The notes: generated from the letters alone by a model not told the origin. Shown: positions 26,158 through 35,718, numbered from the stretch's first letter. The stretch is 64,000 nt of DNA from Algoriphagus sp. (GCF_024305035.1 NZ_JAMWZB010000001.1:62001-126000); one strand, 5' to 3'. Program-made: numbers and translations.

Positions 26158-26190
26158 AAAACCAATTACCCTTCTGAATTGGTTTTTTTT
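26158..26190 (+). terminator. Bidirectional terminator containing the stop codon of the convergent TPR gene
   Basis: The stem AACCAATT / AATTGGTT with a loop of about 9 nt is followed by T residues on the plus strand. The minus strand also gives TTTTA after the stem. The stop codon of the minus-strand TPR gene (26166-26168) lies within the hairpin. Confidence 0.85.
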
Positions 26191-26873
26191 CCTTTCAGAA
26201 AATGGATAAACTCGGATTGGGTTTTCCGATTGGTCAGCAGTGACTTAACTGTCTGAATAAAATAGGAGAGGGTCAAAGTTTGCTTTTCTGTTGAATTTGA
26301 GATTTTTGGCAAAGGTTCATTTGGTGTTTTTGTCTTATCGGCGGGGATTTTCTCCGATTGGTTTCCAGGTTTATAACCAACCAAATCATCTGCCTTTTCA
26401 AAGCTTTTTTTGGATTTGGACTGAAATCCCATTTTCTCTTCTACCAAACCTTTGTTATTGTAGGCCACGGCATCTTCGGGATCAAGCTCGATTGCTTTTT
26501 CATAATCAGCAATAGCGCCATGGAGATCCCCAATTCGGTCCTTGAAAAAAGCCCTACTGCTGTACCGGTAAGGGTTAGCCGGATCAAGATTTGCTGCCCG
26601 ATCAAATTCAGCCAACGCTTCTTCATTTCTTTTCAAAAGATGCAACACTACGGCCCGGTCAGAGATAAAGTCGGTGTTGTAGGGTTCCAACGAAACGATG
26701 GTGTCAAAATCGGCCAAGGCTTCGACTGTTTTTCCCAAGCGAGATAGGATTCGACCGCGATACAAAAAATAAAGGCTATTTCCTTTTTGTTCTTTAATCA
26801 GCTGATCAAAAATTTCCAACGCAAGCTCAAATTTTCCTTCCTTGTAATGAATGATTCCCTGCTCAAATGTCAT
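26166..26873 (-). CDS. Cytosolic TPR-repeat protein
   Basis: 235 residues, without a signal peptide, made of about four tetratricopeptide repeats in the first 155 residues (for example NSLYFLYRGRILSRLGKTVEALADFDTIV and AVAYNNKGLVEEKMGFQSKSKKSFEKA in part). A low-complexity linker rich in Lys, Pro and Thr follows, and then a charged C terminus. It is probably an adaptor protein. The convergent UspA gene ends 12 bp away. A -7 element (26896-26903) lies 22 nt upstream of the start. Confidence 0.8.
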   Translation of the reverse strand: MTFEQGIIHYKEGKFELALEIFDQLIKEQKGNSLYFLYRGRILSRLGKTVEALADFDTIVSLEPYNTDFISDRAVVLHLLKRNEEALAEFDRAANLDPANPYRYSSRAFFKDRIGDLHGAIADYEKAIELDPEDAVAYNNKGLVEEKMGFQSKSKKSFEKADDLVGYKPGNQSEKIPADKTKTPNEPLPKISNSTEKQTLTLSYFIQTVKSLLTNRKTQSEFIHFLKGKKTNSEG

Positions 26874-26895
26874 TTTCCTCTTTTTCTTTATAATA

Positions 26896-26903
26896 CAAAG
26901 TTA
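26896..26903 (-). promoter_or_regulatory. Bacteroidota -7 element (TAACTTTG) for the TPR gene
   Basis: An exact TAnnTTTG match on the minus strand. The -33 box is not clear. Confidence 0.5.
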
Positions 26904-26941
26904 AGGCCTGATAAGTTTATCGAATAATCTTTCCCTTCATT

Positions 26942-26973
26942 TTGTAGGCTAATCCAAAAGGCTCTTATCTTTA
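26942..26973 (+). promoter_or_regulatory. Possible promoter for holA
   Basis: TTG (26942-26944), 21 nt, TATCTTTA (26966-26973). It would give a leader of about 80 nt before the ATG at 27059. Confidence 0.4.
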
Positions 26974-27058
26974 AACTTGGAATAGGTAGTCGAATTTGTC
27001 CCCGTTTCAGGCCGTTCTCTCCTGCCTATTCAGATTAACTCCTAAATGCCAATTCATT

Positions 27059-28081
27059 ATGCCGCAGAAGCCACAGGATGTCCTCAAAGACCTGAAAGAA
27101 AAGAAATTTGCCCCGATTTATTTCTTAGATGGAGAGGAGCCCTTTTACATTGATTTGATTACCAATTATATTGAAAAAAATGCGATAGCTGAACAGGAGC
27201 GAGGATTTAATCAGATCGTGTTATACGGAAAAGATTCAAACATGGGCATGATTCTGAATAATGCCCGGAAGTTTCCAATGATGGCTGAGCGGCAGGTTGT
27301 CATCGTGAAAGAATTTCAGAGTTTACCAGATCTTTCTAAGGAAGATGCTCAAAAATTGCTGATCGGATACCTTCAGAATCCCTTGCCGAGTACGATCTTG
27401 GTTTTGGCGCATAGACACAAAAAAATAGATGGACGATCCGCGCTGGGTAAAGAGCTGGATAAAAGGGCGGTATTTGTTCGGTCGGAGAAGGTTCCTGAAT
27501 ATCAGCTAAATAAATGGATTGAAGATTATTTCAAGGACCTTGGTCACTCTATTGATCCTCGGGCTTGTCAGCTTTTGGCTGATTCGATAGGAAATAATTT
27601 AGAGGTTTTGACAAATGAATTGAGCAAGATGTTCTTGAACTTTTCAAGTCCTACTCAGGTGACCACCGAGCATATTTCCAAGTACATCGGGATCAACAAG
27701 GATTACAATAATTTTGAATTTTTGAAAGCAATAGGTTTCAAGGATGTGGCAAAAGCAAATAAGATCATCCATTACTTTTCCCAGAATCCAAAAGCTCATC
27801 CGATTATTCCTCTATTTTCCCTGATTTACAATTATTTTACCAAAATAGCGCTGATTCATCAAGCCGGTGCCACCACCGAATACCAAGTGGCCGGAATCAT
27901 TGGCCTGCCCCCATTTGTAGCTAAGGAATATGTTGTAGCGGCAAGAAACTATAAAATGGGCAAGGTAATTGATGTATTTAGATACCTGAAAGAGGCGGAT
28001 CTTCGTTTCAAGGGAGTGGACTCCGGAGCAATGAGCGAAGCTGAAAACCTCCGAGAACTGGTGTATCTGATCTTGCATTGA
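27059..28081 (+). CDS. holA: DNA polymerase III subunit delta
   Basis: 340 residues from the ATG at 27059 (MPQKPQDVLKDLKEKKFAPIYFLDGEEPFYID), where the family begins; a 21-codon upstream extension is not conserved in character. The subunit opens the sliding clamp within the clamp loader. Recognisable features are the LDGEEPFYIDLI start, the MAERQVVIVKEFQ strand, GNNLEVLTNELSKM in the middle domain, and the C-terminal helical domain ending ENLRELVYLILH. It heads a long co-directional cluster of envelope genes, 16 bp before the large TPR gene. Confidence 0.93.
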   Translation: MPQKPQDVLKDLKEKKFAPIYFLDGEEPFYIDLITNYIEKNAIAEQERGFNQIVLYGKDSNMGMILNNARKFPMMAERQVVIVKEFQSLPDLSKEDAQKLLIGYLQNPLPSTILVLAHRHKKIDGRSALGKELDKRAVFVRSEKVPEYQLNKWIEDYFKDLGHSIDPRACQLLADSIGNNLEVLTNELSKMFLNFSSPTQVTTEHISKYIGINKDYNNFEFLKAIGFKDVAKANKIIHYFSQNPKAHPIIPLFSLIYNYFTKIALIHQAGATTEYQVAGIIGLPPFVAKEYVVAARNYKMGKVIDVFRYLKEADLRFKGVDSGAMSEAENLRELVYLILH

Positions 28082-28097
28082 ACCCCTAAACCAATTT

Positions 28098-31085
28098 ATG
28101 AAATACCATTTGGTGATTCTCGCTAGCTTGGGTCTTTCGATTGAAGCTTTTTCCCAATCTACCCTGTATCAAACTCAATCTCAGCGACCGCTGGACCAGC
28201 AGTTTGAAATGTTTGATAAGCACTTATTTTCGGCAGTGTTGCTGAATTTTCAGGAGGTAGAAGATGCTAATTTTTATGGCGAACAACAAAAATCCAAAGA
28301 ACTCTTAGCCGCTAAAGCTGCTTTAAATCTGGAATCTCCGAGTGGTCCCGGGTTGATGAAGGCATACATTGAAGAAAACGGAAATCACCCCTCTGTCAAT
28401 TCAGCAGGGTTGTATTTGGGAGATCACTACTTTTATAAGCGTAACTACCCAGCCGCAGTGGATGCTTATCAATTGGTGGATACCGATAAGTTGGATAATG
28501 CGGCAAAAGCCGATGTGCTCTTCAAGCAAGGATATGCTCACTTTTTGTCAAAGGAATATGCTAAAGCTGTCCCATTTTTTGATCAATCTAAAGTTTTGGG
28601 TGAGCCGATAAGTTTTGACGCGTATTATTACAGTGGATTTATTGCCTTGGAGAATGGCGAAAATCAAAAGGCGATTGCAGATCTTCAGGCGGCAAGCCGG
28701 ACCCCGTTTTATGCCAATAAAGTACCGTATTTGATAGCAGCGCTTTATTATCAACAAGGCAGCTACGAGGAGTTGATTTCTTATGCCGAGCCCAAATTAG
28801 GCAGTACGGCCAACTTGGACCGTAAAGAAATGATCCATTTGTACTTGGCTGAAGCCTATTTTGCAAAAAAAGAGTTTGCAAAAGCAGCTGAAAATTACGA
28901 CGCATTTGTCAATGCCCGAAAAGGAGAGTTAACTCGAGAACAAGTCTATAAAGGAGGAATCGCCCAGTTTGAATTGGGAAATTTTCCCCGTGCTACAGAT
29001 TATTTGAAAGTCTCCGCCTCTTCGACGGACGAATTGGGACAGGCTTCCAGTTATTACCTCGGTCATGCCTATTTGAAACAGGATAATTTTCAGTTTGCCG
29101 GAACCTCATTCAAAGCCGCTGCTGATGCCTCTTTCAACCCGGAAATCAAAGAAGAATCCTTGTTCAACTTTGCCAAAGCCAATTTGCAAAAAGGGAGTTT
29201 CCAAGCAGGCATCTCCGGATTGGATGAATATCTAAATGAGTACCCCAATGGAAAATTTCGTTCCGAAGCTGAAACTCTGCTTTCCGAAGCCTTAATTAAT
29301 ACCAGTGATTATCTGCGTGCCATTGAGCAAATGGACCGGATTACGAATAAATCGCCTAGGATCCGAGAAGCCTATCAACGGGTGGCTTTTTACCAGGCGA
29401 TGGTTTATTACCGAGATCAGCGCTATCCCGGAGCCATTTCTTATTTGGAAAAATCGCTGGAGTATCCAGTCAATAGAGACTTGGTATTGGAATCTCATTT
29501 TTGGAAGGGAGAAATCTTTGCTGCCTCAGATGATTTGCCATCGGCGATTAAATCTTATAATGCGGCTTTGGACAAAGGACGAACGACTTCGAGTGCCTAT
29601 TTGAATAAAAGTGTTTATGGTTTGGGCTATGCCTATTTCAATTCACAGCAATATTCCCAAGCGGAGGAATATTTCAAAACCTACACGGATCGAATGCGAA
29701 ACCGGCAGGATAAGGAAAATTACGACGACGCCATGCTTCGACTGGGTGACTGTTATTACGTGCAAAAACGATTTACCGAAGCGGAATCTGTTTTTCAGCA
29801 GGCAATCAATGAGCGGAATTCGGGAATCGATTATGCGCTTTTTCGCTTAGCGGTGGTGCAAAACTTTCAATCCTCCAATGGGAATGCGATTTCTAATCTC
29901 AACCAATTGATATCCAACTATCCCAATTCGCTTTACATTGAGGATGCCCTGTATCAGCGAGGTCAAATTTACATGGAGGAAACCCGCTACCAGGAGGCAG
30001 CAGCCGGATTTACCGATCTAATTAGAAGGAGGCCAAATAGTCCATTTGTGCCATTTGCCTTGGAAGGAAGAGCTGTGGCGAATTTCAGTTTGCAGAACTA
30101 CGATCAAACCATCGAAGACTACCGGATTATTCTCGCGCAGCATCCTAACTCCGAGAACGCCGAAACAGCCTTAAAAGGCTTGCAGGAAACTCTCGCTCTT
30201 CAAGGGCGTTCAGGGGAATTTTCTAACTATTTGACTGAATATAAAGCGGCCAATCCAGATGGGGGCTCGGTTCAGTCACTGGAGTTTGAGGCCGCCAAAA
30301 GCCTGTATTTCGAGAAAAACTTTCAGCAAGCCACCCAAGCTTTGGAAGATTACCTGCAAAGCTATCCGCAATCTGGGCAAAAAGCCGATGCACTTTATTT
30401 TCTTGGGGATTCTTACTACCAACAGGAGCAGTTTGACCGAGCACTCCAAGCTTTCAAGCGGTTGGAGAATGAACCCGCATCCCCTCAGCGAATGAGGGCG
30501 ATTCAGCGTATGGGTGCGATCGAATTGGATAGAAAAAACTTCAATGAGGCAATACCGTATTTGGAAATGGCTTCGGAAAATGCACGAAACAAAGTAGAAG
30601 AAGTAGAAGCGCTTCAGGGTTTACTCCAGGCCTATTTGGAAACCAAAAAATACAATCAAGTAATCAGCACTGCTGAGCGTTTGGAAATTCAGGATGGCAT
30701 TATTCCGGAGTCTACCCCTAAGGCACTTTTAGCAAAAGCTAAAGCCCAATTTGCATTAAATCGGAATGACGCCGCTGAGGTTACGCTTTCGGTTTTGGTG
30801 GATGAATACAAAACCGAGCAAGGGGCAGAGGGGCTCTTTTTATTAGCGGAAAATTATCAGAAAAAGGGGGCAATCGATCAATCCAATGAGGCGATTTTTG
30901 ATCAATCTCCTCCCTTTGCGGACTTTGGTTATTGGTATGGTCGAATGTTTTTGCTGTTGGCAGAAAATTACTTAGCTGCAGGGGAGGATTTTCAGGCCAA
31001 AGCTACGCTGGAATCCGTCGTAGAAAATACGACCAATGACGAGATTCGTCAACTAGCAGAAACTAAACTTCAAAGCCTCAATTGA
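28098..31085 (+). CDS. Large exported TPR-repeat protein (995 residues)
   Basis: A signal peptide (about 1-20, ends SIEAFSQ) is followed by some twenty tetratricopeptide or Sel1-like helical repeats that fill the whole protein. Examples are NYPAAVDAYQLV, RYPGAISYLEKSLEYPV, RFTEAESVFQQAIN, QFDRALQAFKRLENEP. Several repeats resemble the YbgF/CpoB and BamD type (PNSLYIEDALYQRGQIY, NGKFRSEAETLLSEAL). It is probably periplasmic. It is followed by a gap of only 2 bp and an outer-membrane barrel gene, then SPOR and ExbB/ExbD/TonB-like genes, which suggests a scaffold role in an envelope-spanning complex. Confidence 0.85.
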   Translation: MKYHLVILASLGLSIEAFSQSTLYQTQSQRPLDQQFEMFDKHLFSAVLLNFQEVEDANFYGEQQKSKELLAAKAALNLESPSGPGLMKAYIEENGNHPSVNSAGLYLGDHYFYKRNYPAAVDAYQLVDTDKLDNAAKADVLFKQGYAHFLSKEYAKAVPFFDQSKVLGEPISFDAYYYSGFIALENGENQKAIADLQAASRTPFYANKVPYLIAALYYQQGSYEELISYAEPKLGSTANLDRKEMIHLYLAEAYFAKKEFAKAAENYDAFVNARKGELTREQVYKGGIAQFELGNFPRATDYLKVSASSTDELGQASSYYLGHAYLKQDNFQFAGTSFKAAADASFNPEIKEESLFNFAKANLQKGSFQAGISGLDEYLNEYPNGKFRSEAETLLSEALINTSDYLRAIEQMDRITNKSPRIREAYQRVAFYQAMVYYRDQRYPGAISYLEKSLEYPVNRDLVLESHFWKGEIFAASDDLPSAIKSYNAALDKGRTTSSAYLNKSVYGLGYAYFNSQQYSQAEEYFKTYTDRMRNRQDKENYDDAMLRLGDCYYVQKRFTEAESVFQQAINERNSGIDYALFRLAVVQNFQSSNGNAISNLNQLISNYPNSLYIEDALYQRGQIYMEETRYQEAAAGFTDLIRRRPNSPFVPFALEGRAVANFSLQNYDQTIEDYRIILAQHPNSENAETALKGLQETLALQGRSGEFSNYLTEYKAANPDGGSVQSLEFEAAKSLYFEKNFQQATQALEDYLQSYPQSGQKADALYFLGDSYYQQEQFDRALQAFKRLENEPASPQRMRAIQRMGAIELDRKNFNEAIPYLEMASENARNKVEEVEALQGLLQAYLETKKYNQVISTAERLEIQDGIIPESTPKALLAKAKAQFALNRNDAAEVTLSVLVDEYKTEQGAEGLFLLAENYQKKGAIDQSNEAIFDQSPPFADFGYWYGRMFLLLAENYLAAGEDFQAKATLESVVENTTNDEIRQLAETKLQSLN

Positions 31086-31087
31086 TT

Positions 31088-32773
31088 ATGAAAAAGCTGA
31101 TTTTATCCACTTTCGCCCTAGTTTCTTTAGGCTTTGCAGGTCAATCCTATGCTCAAATTCAATCCCGAGGGGAAGTTCAGGATCAAGAATTTGTGATTCG
31201 AAAAGATCGGGTGTTGACCTTGCCTACTCAACCGAGGATTTTTGAAAAGTTACCGGTTCTGCCTCAGCCCAAAGGTTTGGCTGATTTTAATTATCAGGTG
31301 AGTTTCTTCGATTTAAATTTGCCGCCGGTTAATTTGGAAGCCACCCCTGTTCAGAAAGTGTATCGGCCAGAGCGAATGGATGTATATCCCGGATTTTTAA
31401 AAGCCGGATATGGAAATTTTGCCAGTCCGCTAATTGAGGCAAGGCTGATGTCCACTGAGATTTTTGACCTGAATTATTCGGTTTATTTAAAACACCAAAG
31501 TTTTGGCAAAGGGCCAGTCTTGGCCGAGCAGTCCAAGGAATCCCATTCCTCTGCGGGAGGAGCAGTGAGTTATTTCTTGGATCAGCTCGAAGTATTTGGG
31601 GGATTAAATTGGGCTCAGGATTCCTACTCGTTTTACGGGATTGATACCTCGGTAATCAATGATCCCAATCTTGAATTTTTAGGGATTGAAGGAAATGTCC
31701 TCAACACTATTAAGTTTGAAGCGGGGTTGCGGGATGTGGAAAAGACTGGCCCGGTTTCCTATGAGGCCAAAGTAAATTTCCGGAATTTCAAGGACAGTTA
31801 TTTAGTCGTGGAAAATGAGCTGGGTGTTCAGGCAAAAGGGACTTTTCGCCCTGCAGATAACTGGAAAGGTTCCCTGGGATTGAGTTATTTTATGACTACT
31901 CCTGAGGATGAACAATACGATTTAAATCGGACTTATTTGGGGATTAGACCCAAGGTGAGCTATCAATATGAAGACTTTTTGATCAGTGCTGGGATAACTA
32001 TTATTTCAGAAAATGATTCTCTTGCCGGAAAATCGAGTGATTTTAGGATTTTCCCCAATCTTGCCATCAGCTATCAATTTGCAGAGGAGTTTGGTTTTTA
32101 TGGTGAGTTTTCTGGTGATGTCAATCGAACAACCTATCAGGGATTTGTAATGGAAAACCCGTTCTTGGGTCCTTCAAGTACCCTTCTCAATACGGTCAAT
32201 AATTATAAAATAGCCGGAGGGATTGAAGGGCAAGTTCAGGGAATCGTAAACTACAAGGCAGGAATTGATGTAAGTAGGTATAATAGTTTTCATCTTTTTG
32301 TCAACTCGGCTACTGATAGCACTCGCTTTAATATAATTTACGATGATCAGGTGAATGTAGTCAATATCAACGCGGAACTGGGTTTACAGCTGACCGATCA
32401 ATACCAGTTAAATTCCCGCTTGGATTTATTTTCTTACGCGATGAATAGTCAGGCCGAAGCATGGCATCGGCCTACTTGGGTTTTGGGAATCAACAATCAA
32501 TTCACGCCTATCGATCAACTTTTGGTGCAGGCCAATATCAATGTCATGGGAGGGATAAAAGCTAGAAGAGCAACCTTACCAACCACGGAGGTTTTTCAGA
32601 CAGTAAACCTCAAAACCATAGCCGATTTACAACTCAAGGCTGATTATAAAATCACAGATAAATTTGGGGTTTTTGCCGAAGGAAATAACCTACTTAATGG
32701 TAGAAATGAACGGTGGCTAAATTATCCTGTCAGAGGGGTGCAATTGATTGGAGGAGCATGGCTGAAATTCTGA
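31088..32773 (+). CDS. Outer-membrane beta-barrel protein (TonB-dependent-receptor-barrel-like)
   Basis: 561 residues starting at the ATG at 31088, where a signal peptide begins (MKKLILSTFALVSLGFAGQSYAQ). An in-frame TTG two codons upstream gives no advantage. The mature part consists of many amphipathic strands and ends in a C-terminal aromatic residue (VQLIGGAWLKF), the outer-membrane insertion signal. It resembles the barrel half of TonB-dependent receptors, but there is no N-terminal plug domain. The start is 2 bp from the stop of the large TPR protein, so they are cotranscribed and may act together. Confidence 0.8.
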   Translation: MKKLILSTFALVSLGFAGQSYAQIQSRGEVQDQEFVIRKDRVLTLPTQPRIFEKLPVLPQPKGLADFNYQVSFFDLNLPPVNLEATPVQKVYRPERMDVYPGFLKAGYGNFASPLIEARLMSTEIFDLNYSVYLKHQSFGKGPVLAEQSKESHSSAGGAVSYFLDQLEVFGGLNWAQDSYSFYGIDTSVINDPNLEFLGIEGNVLNTIKFEAGLRDVEKTGPVSYEAKVNFRNFKDSYLVVENELGVQAKGTFRPADNWKGSLGLSYFMTTPEDEQYDLNRTYLGIRPKVSYQYEDFLISAGITIISENDSLAGKSSDFRIFPNLAISYQFAEEFGFYGEFSGDVNRTTYQGFVMENPFLGPSSTLLNTVNNYKIAGGIEGQVQGIVNYKAGIDVSRYNSFHLFVNSATDSTRFNIIYDDQVNVVNINAELGLQLTDQYQLNSRLDLFSYAMNSQAEAWHRPTWVLGINNQFTPIDQLLVQANINVMGGIKARRATLPTTEVFQTVNLKTIADLQLKADYKITDKFGVFAEGNNLLNGRNERWLNYPVRGVQLIGGAWLKF

Positions 32774-32781
32774 TAATCGGT

Positions 32782-32811
32782 TTGCCATTCCCTTCAAATC
32801 GATTAGTTTCG
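32782..32811 (+). promoter_or_regulatory. Possible internal promoter before the SPOR gene
   Basis: TTG (32782-32784), 19 nt, TAGTTTCG (32804-32811). It is close to the Bacteroidota consensus and about 18 nt upstream of the ATG. Confidence 0.4.
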
Positions 32812-32829
32812 TAGCTATCTTTTTTACAA

Positions 32830-33672
32830 ATGGTTGACAAAAAATCAAATATACCACAATGGTCTGATCCCAAGGATTATGGACTGCCTTATGTTGAGGT
32901 CAGGCGATTGGCAGAGCTTTCAAAAGAGACTACTCCTCAAAAAGAAACCCACAGAAGCCAAAGTGAGGAGAAGGAGGACTTATCTGCTGCAGCTTTACGA
33001 GCAAAAACAGCCCAGGTAATCAAACCCAAACCAGTTCAGGAATCCTTTGAAGATGAGGGGATTTCAGAAGAAAAGCAGCTGGCAGAAAAACAAACCCCGC
33101 GGATTCAGCCGGGGAAGAAAAAGTCCAACTGGGTAATCTATGTCGTAATGATAGGCCTCTTACTTGTTTCAACGGTCGTTTGGCAGTTGATGAAAGAAGA
33201 AAATGTGGATTCACAAGCGATTGAAAATAATCTTGTCGAAAATGCGCAAGTGGATGAGCCATCTTCGAAAGAAAAAGAGGTTAATTCTTCTTTAAATCAA
33301 AAAGAAGAAGGTGCTGTAAATCAAGACTCTAGCATGCAAGTGTCCCCACCTTTGATCGAAAGTGAAGCGATCGAAGAATCTGGTACAACTATTGAGCAAC
33401 CTAAAGTGGATTCGTTAATTCGTGTGGAGAGGAAAGCGACAAGGCCCCAGTATTTTATCGTTGTGGGAAGCTTGCCAAATGAGCGCTTAGCGCTTCAAGA
33501 ATCCAACCAATATTATGACCGGGTAGATGAGCTCTTTTTGATCCTGCCATACGAAGATGTACCCAATTATCGTTTGGCTATCGGAAGGTTTAATTCATTC
33601 ACCCAAGCCAATAATCAATTGGAACAAATCAAAGATCAATACACAGAAGCACTTTGGATTTTGAAATATTAA
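32830..33672 (+). CDS. Inner-membrane SPOR-domain protein
   Basis: 280 residues: an N-terminal cytoplasmic charged region, a single membrane helix at about 100-120 (WVIYVVMIGLLLVSTVVWQL), a long acidic periplasmic linker, and a C-terminal SPOR-like domain (about 206-280, starting QYFIVVGSLPNERLALQ and ending with the LEQIKDQYTEALWILKY strand-helix). SPOR domains bind peptidoglycan stripped of stem peptides at division sites. It is separated by 1 bp from exbB, so it belongs to the same transcript and probably links the motor to the cell wall. Confidence 0.83.
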   Translation: MVDKKSNIPQWSDPKDYGLPYVEVRRLAELSKETTPQKETHRSQSEEKEDLSAAALRAKTAQVIKPKPVQESFEDEGISEEKQLAEKQTPRIQPGKKKSNWVIYVVMIGLLLVSTVVWQLMKEENVDSQAIENNLVENAQVDEPSSKEKEVNSSLNQKEEGAVNQDSSMQVSPPLIESEAIEESGTTIEQPKVDSLIRVERKATRPQYFIVVGSLPNERLALQESNQYYDRVDELFLILPYEDVPNYRLAIGRFNSFTQANNQLEQIKDQYTEALWILKY

Positions 33673-33673
33673 T

Positions 33674-34363
33674 ATGATTCTACTTCAAACCCTTTCCACC
33701 GATAGTCTTTCGGCTATGGATAGTTTAGCCATGAATGGCGCCAATGAAAATATTGGCCTTTTAGATCTACTCATCAAGGGTGGCTACATGATGGTTCCGC
33801 TTTATCTGCTCTTTATTTTGGCGATATTTATTTTTATCGAACGATTGATGACCTTAAAGAAAGCCTCAAAAACGCCTACTTATTTATTGGATCAAGTCAA
33901 AGTTTTGGTATCCAGCGGCCAAATCGAAAAAGCCAAAATGCTATGTGCAGATGAAAAATCTCCCGTGGCCAATATGATCGCAAAAGGAGTGGATCGAATC
34001 GGCTCACCTTTAAAAAATATTGAAGTTTCGATCGAGAATGTCGGGAAAATCGAAATCTACAAACTTGAAAAAAATCTTAATCTTCTAGCTACCGTTTCCG
34101 GAGCTGCCCCAATGATTGGTTTCTTGGGTACGGTTGCCGGGATGATTCAGGCCTTTATTGCAATTGCTCAGGAAGAGGGAATGGTTTCCCCAAAGCTTCT
34201 TTCGGAAGGGATTTATGAAGCCATGATTACGACTGCTGCTGGTTTGGTGGTCGGTATTTTGGCTTATTTGGGCTATAATTATCTGGTGACTCAGGTTTCA
34301 AAACTGGTGCATAGAATGGAATATGCCACCATAGAATTCATCGAATTACTTCAGGAAAAATAA
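33674..34363 (+). CDS. exbB: MotA/TolQ/ExbB proton channel protein
   Basis: 229 residues with three membrane helices (about 38-56, 135-160 and 185-207). The conserved motif AAPMIGFLGTVAGMIQAF and TTAAGLVVGILAYLGYNY are typical of the ExbB/TolQ proton channel, which uses the proton gradient to energise TonB or TolA. It sits 1 bp upstream of exbD and 1 bp downstream of the SPOR gene. The N-terminal extension before the first helix is unusual in having little similarity to the family. ExbB and TolQ cannot be separated from sequence alone. Confidence 0.88.
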   Translation: MILLQTLSTDSLSAMDSLAMNGANENIGLLDLLIKGGYMMVPLYLLFILAIFIFIERLMTLKKASKTPTYLLDQVKVLVSSGQIEKAKMLCADEKSPVANMIAKGVDRIGSPLKNIEVSIENVGKIEIYKLEKNLNLLATVSGAAPMIGFLGTVAGMIQAFIAIAQEEGMVSPKLLSEGIYEAMITTAAGLVVGILAYLGYNYLVTQVSKLVHRMEYATIEFIELLQEK

Positions 34364-34364
34364 G

Positions 34365-34754
34365 ATGGGACTTCAATCCAAGCATAAAGTAGATTCTTCA
34401 TTCAGCATGTCTTCGATGACAGACATCATCTTTTTATTGCTGATTTTTTTTATGTTAACTTCCTCATTTATCACGCCATCTGGATTACCGGTAAACCTTC
34501 CGTCCAGTGAAACGTCTGATATAGCAATGCAGGAAGTGACCGTGTCGGTTACCAAAGACTTAAAGTACGCGGTCAATGATCGAGTCGTGAGCAGGGACCA
34601 AATCAAAGCCGAACTGACCGGTTTGTTATCCGGTAAGCAAGGACAGGTTGTCCTGCATATCGATAAAGAAGTCCCGGTGGAGTATTTGGTTGAAATAGGG
34701 GGCATTGCTGCCGGGTTAGAAGCCAATGTATCCATTGCCACAAAACCTTTCTAA
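34365..34754 (+). CDS. exbD: ExbD/TolR biopolymer transport protein
   Basis: 129 residues with one N-terminal membrane helix (TDIIFLLLIFFMLTSSF) preceded by the critical Asp20, which forms the proton path with ExbB/TolQ, and a periplasmic domain containing LPVNLPSSET and VVLHIDKEVPVEYLVEI. The length is typical. The gene begins 1 bp after exbB and is followed 4 bp later by the TonB-like gene. Confidence 0.88.
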   Translation: MGLQSKHKVDSSFSMSSMTDIIFLLLIFFMLTSSFITPSGLPVNLPSSETSDIAMQEVTVSVTKDLKYAVNDRVVSRDQIKAELTGLLSGKQGQVVLHIDKEVPVEYLVEIGGIAAGLEANVSIATKPF

Positions 34755-34758
34755 AAAC

Positions 34759-35715
34759 ATGGAATTCTGGAACGCCGATAGAGTAGAAGAAAAAAACAAA
34801 AAACGTGCGGGAATCGTCACCTTGATTTTCAACGTCCTTTTGTTGATTGCCTTCTATTTTATTGTGGTTTGGCAACAGCCCATTCCACCCTTACCTACTT
34901 TTGGGCTGGAGTTGAATTTGGGATTTACGCCAACCGGTTCGGGAGATATCAGTAGTGAAAATGCCCCTTCGGAAAGAGTGACTCCTGTGACAGAAAGTTC
35001 CGCTCCTGGTGAAATCGCACCTAGCCCCACTTTAGATGCCACTCCAACACCTTCCCCTAAAACCGAGGCCGCTCAACCCAAGAGTAATCCAACTCCTGCC
35101 GTTAATCAAGCAGTAACTACCAAGCCTTCTCCTATCCGAGGGGAAAAAAAAGCCACCGAAAACAGTAAAACTCCAGAGCCTAAGAAAGCTGAACCTACCA
35201 AAACGGTTGCCACGCCTGCAGAATCAAAGGCTGAAGAAACTACTCAAAAAGCTCCTGAAAAGCCTAAAATTAACGAGCGGGCCTTGATGGGAGCTGGAGG
35301 CACAAAAGGAAAAGGCACTCAACCTGCTTCGGGAGGAGCCGAGGGGAGCTCAAAAGAAAAAGGAGATGCGGGTGATCCTAAAGGAACTGTGGATGGCAGA
35401 GCCATTATGGGCCAAGGCTCAGGTGAAGGAGTTAATTCGGGTTCGGGATATAGCTTAGATTTGGCAGGCTGGGATTTTGCAGCACGCCCCAATATCAATG
35501 ACCGGGTTTCTACCCGAAATGGTCGAATCGTTTTTAAGATAACTGTCGATGACAGCGGTCGTGTAGTTCAGGCTGTCCCCTTGGAATATAATGTGTCCAA
35601 TGATGTATTGGCCTACTATCGTCAAGTGGTCAATCAGATTTCCTTCAAAAAGCAAGGAGGGGCAGTTGCAGATTTTTCGACCGGGAAAATTACCTTTATC
35701 GTCAAGGTTGATTAA
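34759..35715 (+). CDS. TonB/TolA-like energy transducer
   Basis: 318 residues from the ATG at 34759 (MEFWNADRVEE), just after the exbD stop. One membrane helix (about 18-38), a very long Pro, Lys, Glu and Ala-rich linker (about 50-210) with TPTPSP and PEKPK-type repeats, a Gly-rich stretch, and a C-terminal TonB-like domain (about 255-318, NGRIVFKITVDDSGRVVQAVPLEYN). It transmits the proton-motive force from ExbB/ExbD to the outer membrane. The long low-complexity linker is consistent with a TolA-type spanning role. It is followed directly by folC. Confidence 0.85.
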   Translation: MEFWNADRVEEKNKKRAGIVTLIFNVLLLIAFYFIVVWQQPIPPLPTFGLELNLGFTPTGSGDISSENAPSERVTPVTESSAPGEIAPSPTLDATPTPSPKTEAAQPKSNPTPAVNQAVTTKPSPIRGEKKATENSKTPEPKKAEPTKTVATPAESKAEETTQKAPEKPKINERALMGAGGTKGKGTQPASGGAEGSSKEKGDAGDPKGTVDGRAIMGQGSGEGVNSGSGYSLDLAGWDFAARPNINDRVSTRNGRIVFKITVDDSGRVVQAVPLEYNVSNDVLAYYRQVVNQISFKKQGGAVADFSTGKITFIVKVD

Positions 35716-35718
35716 TGA

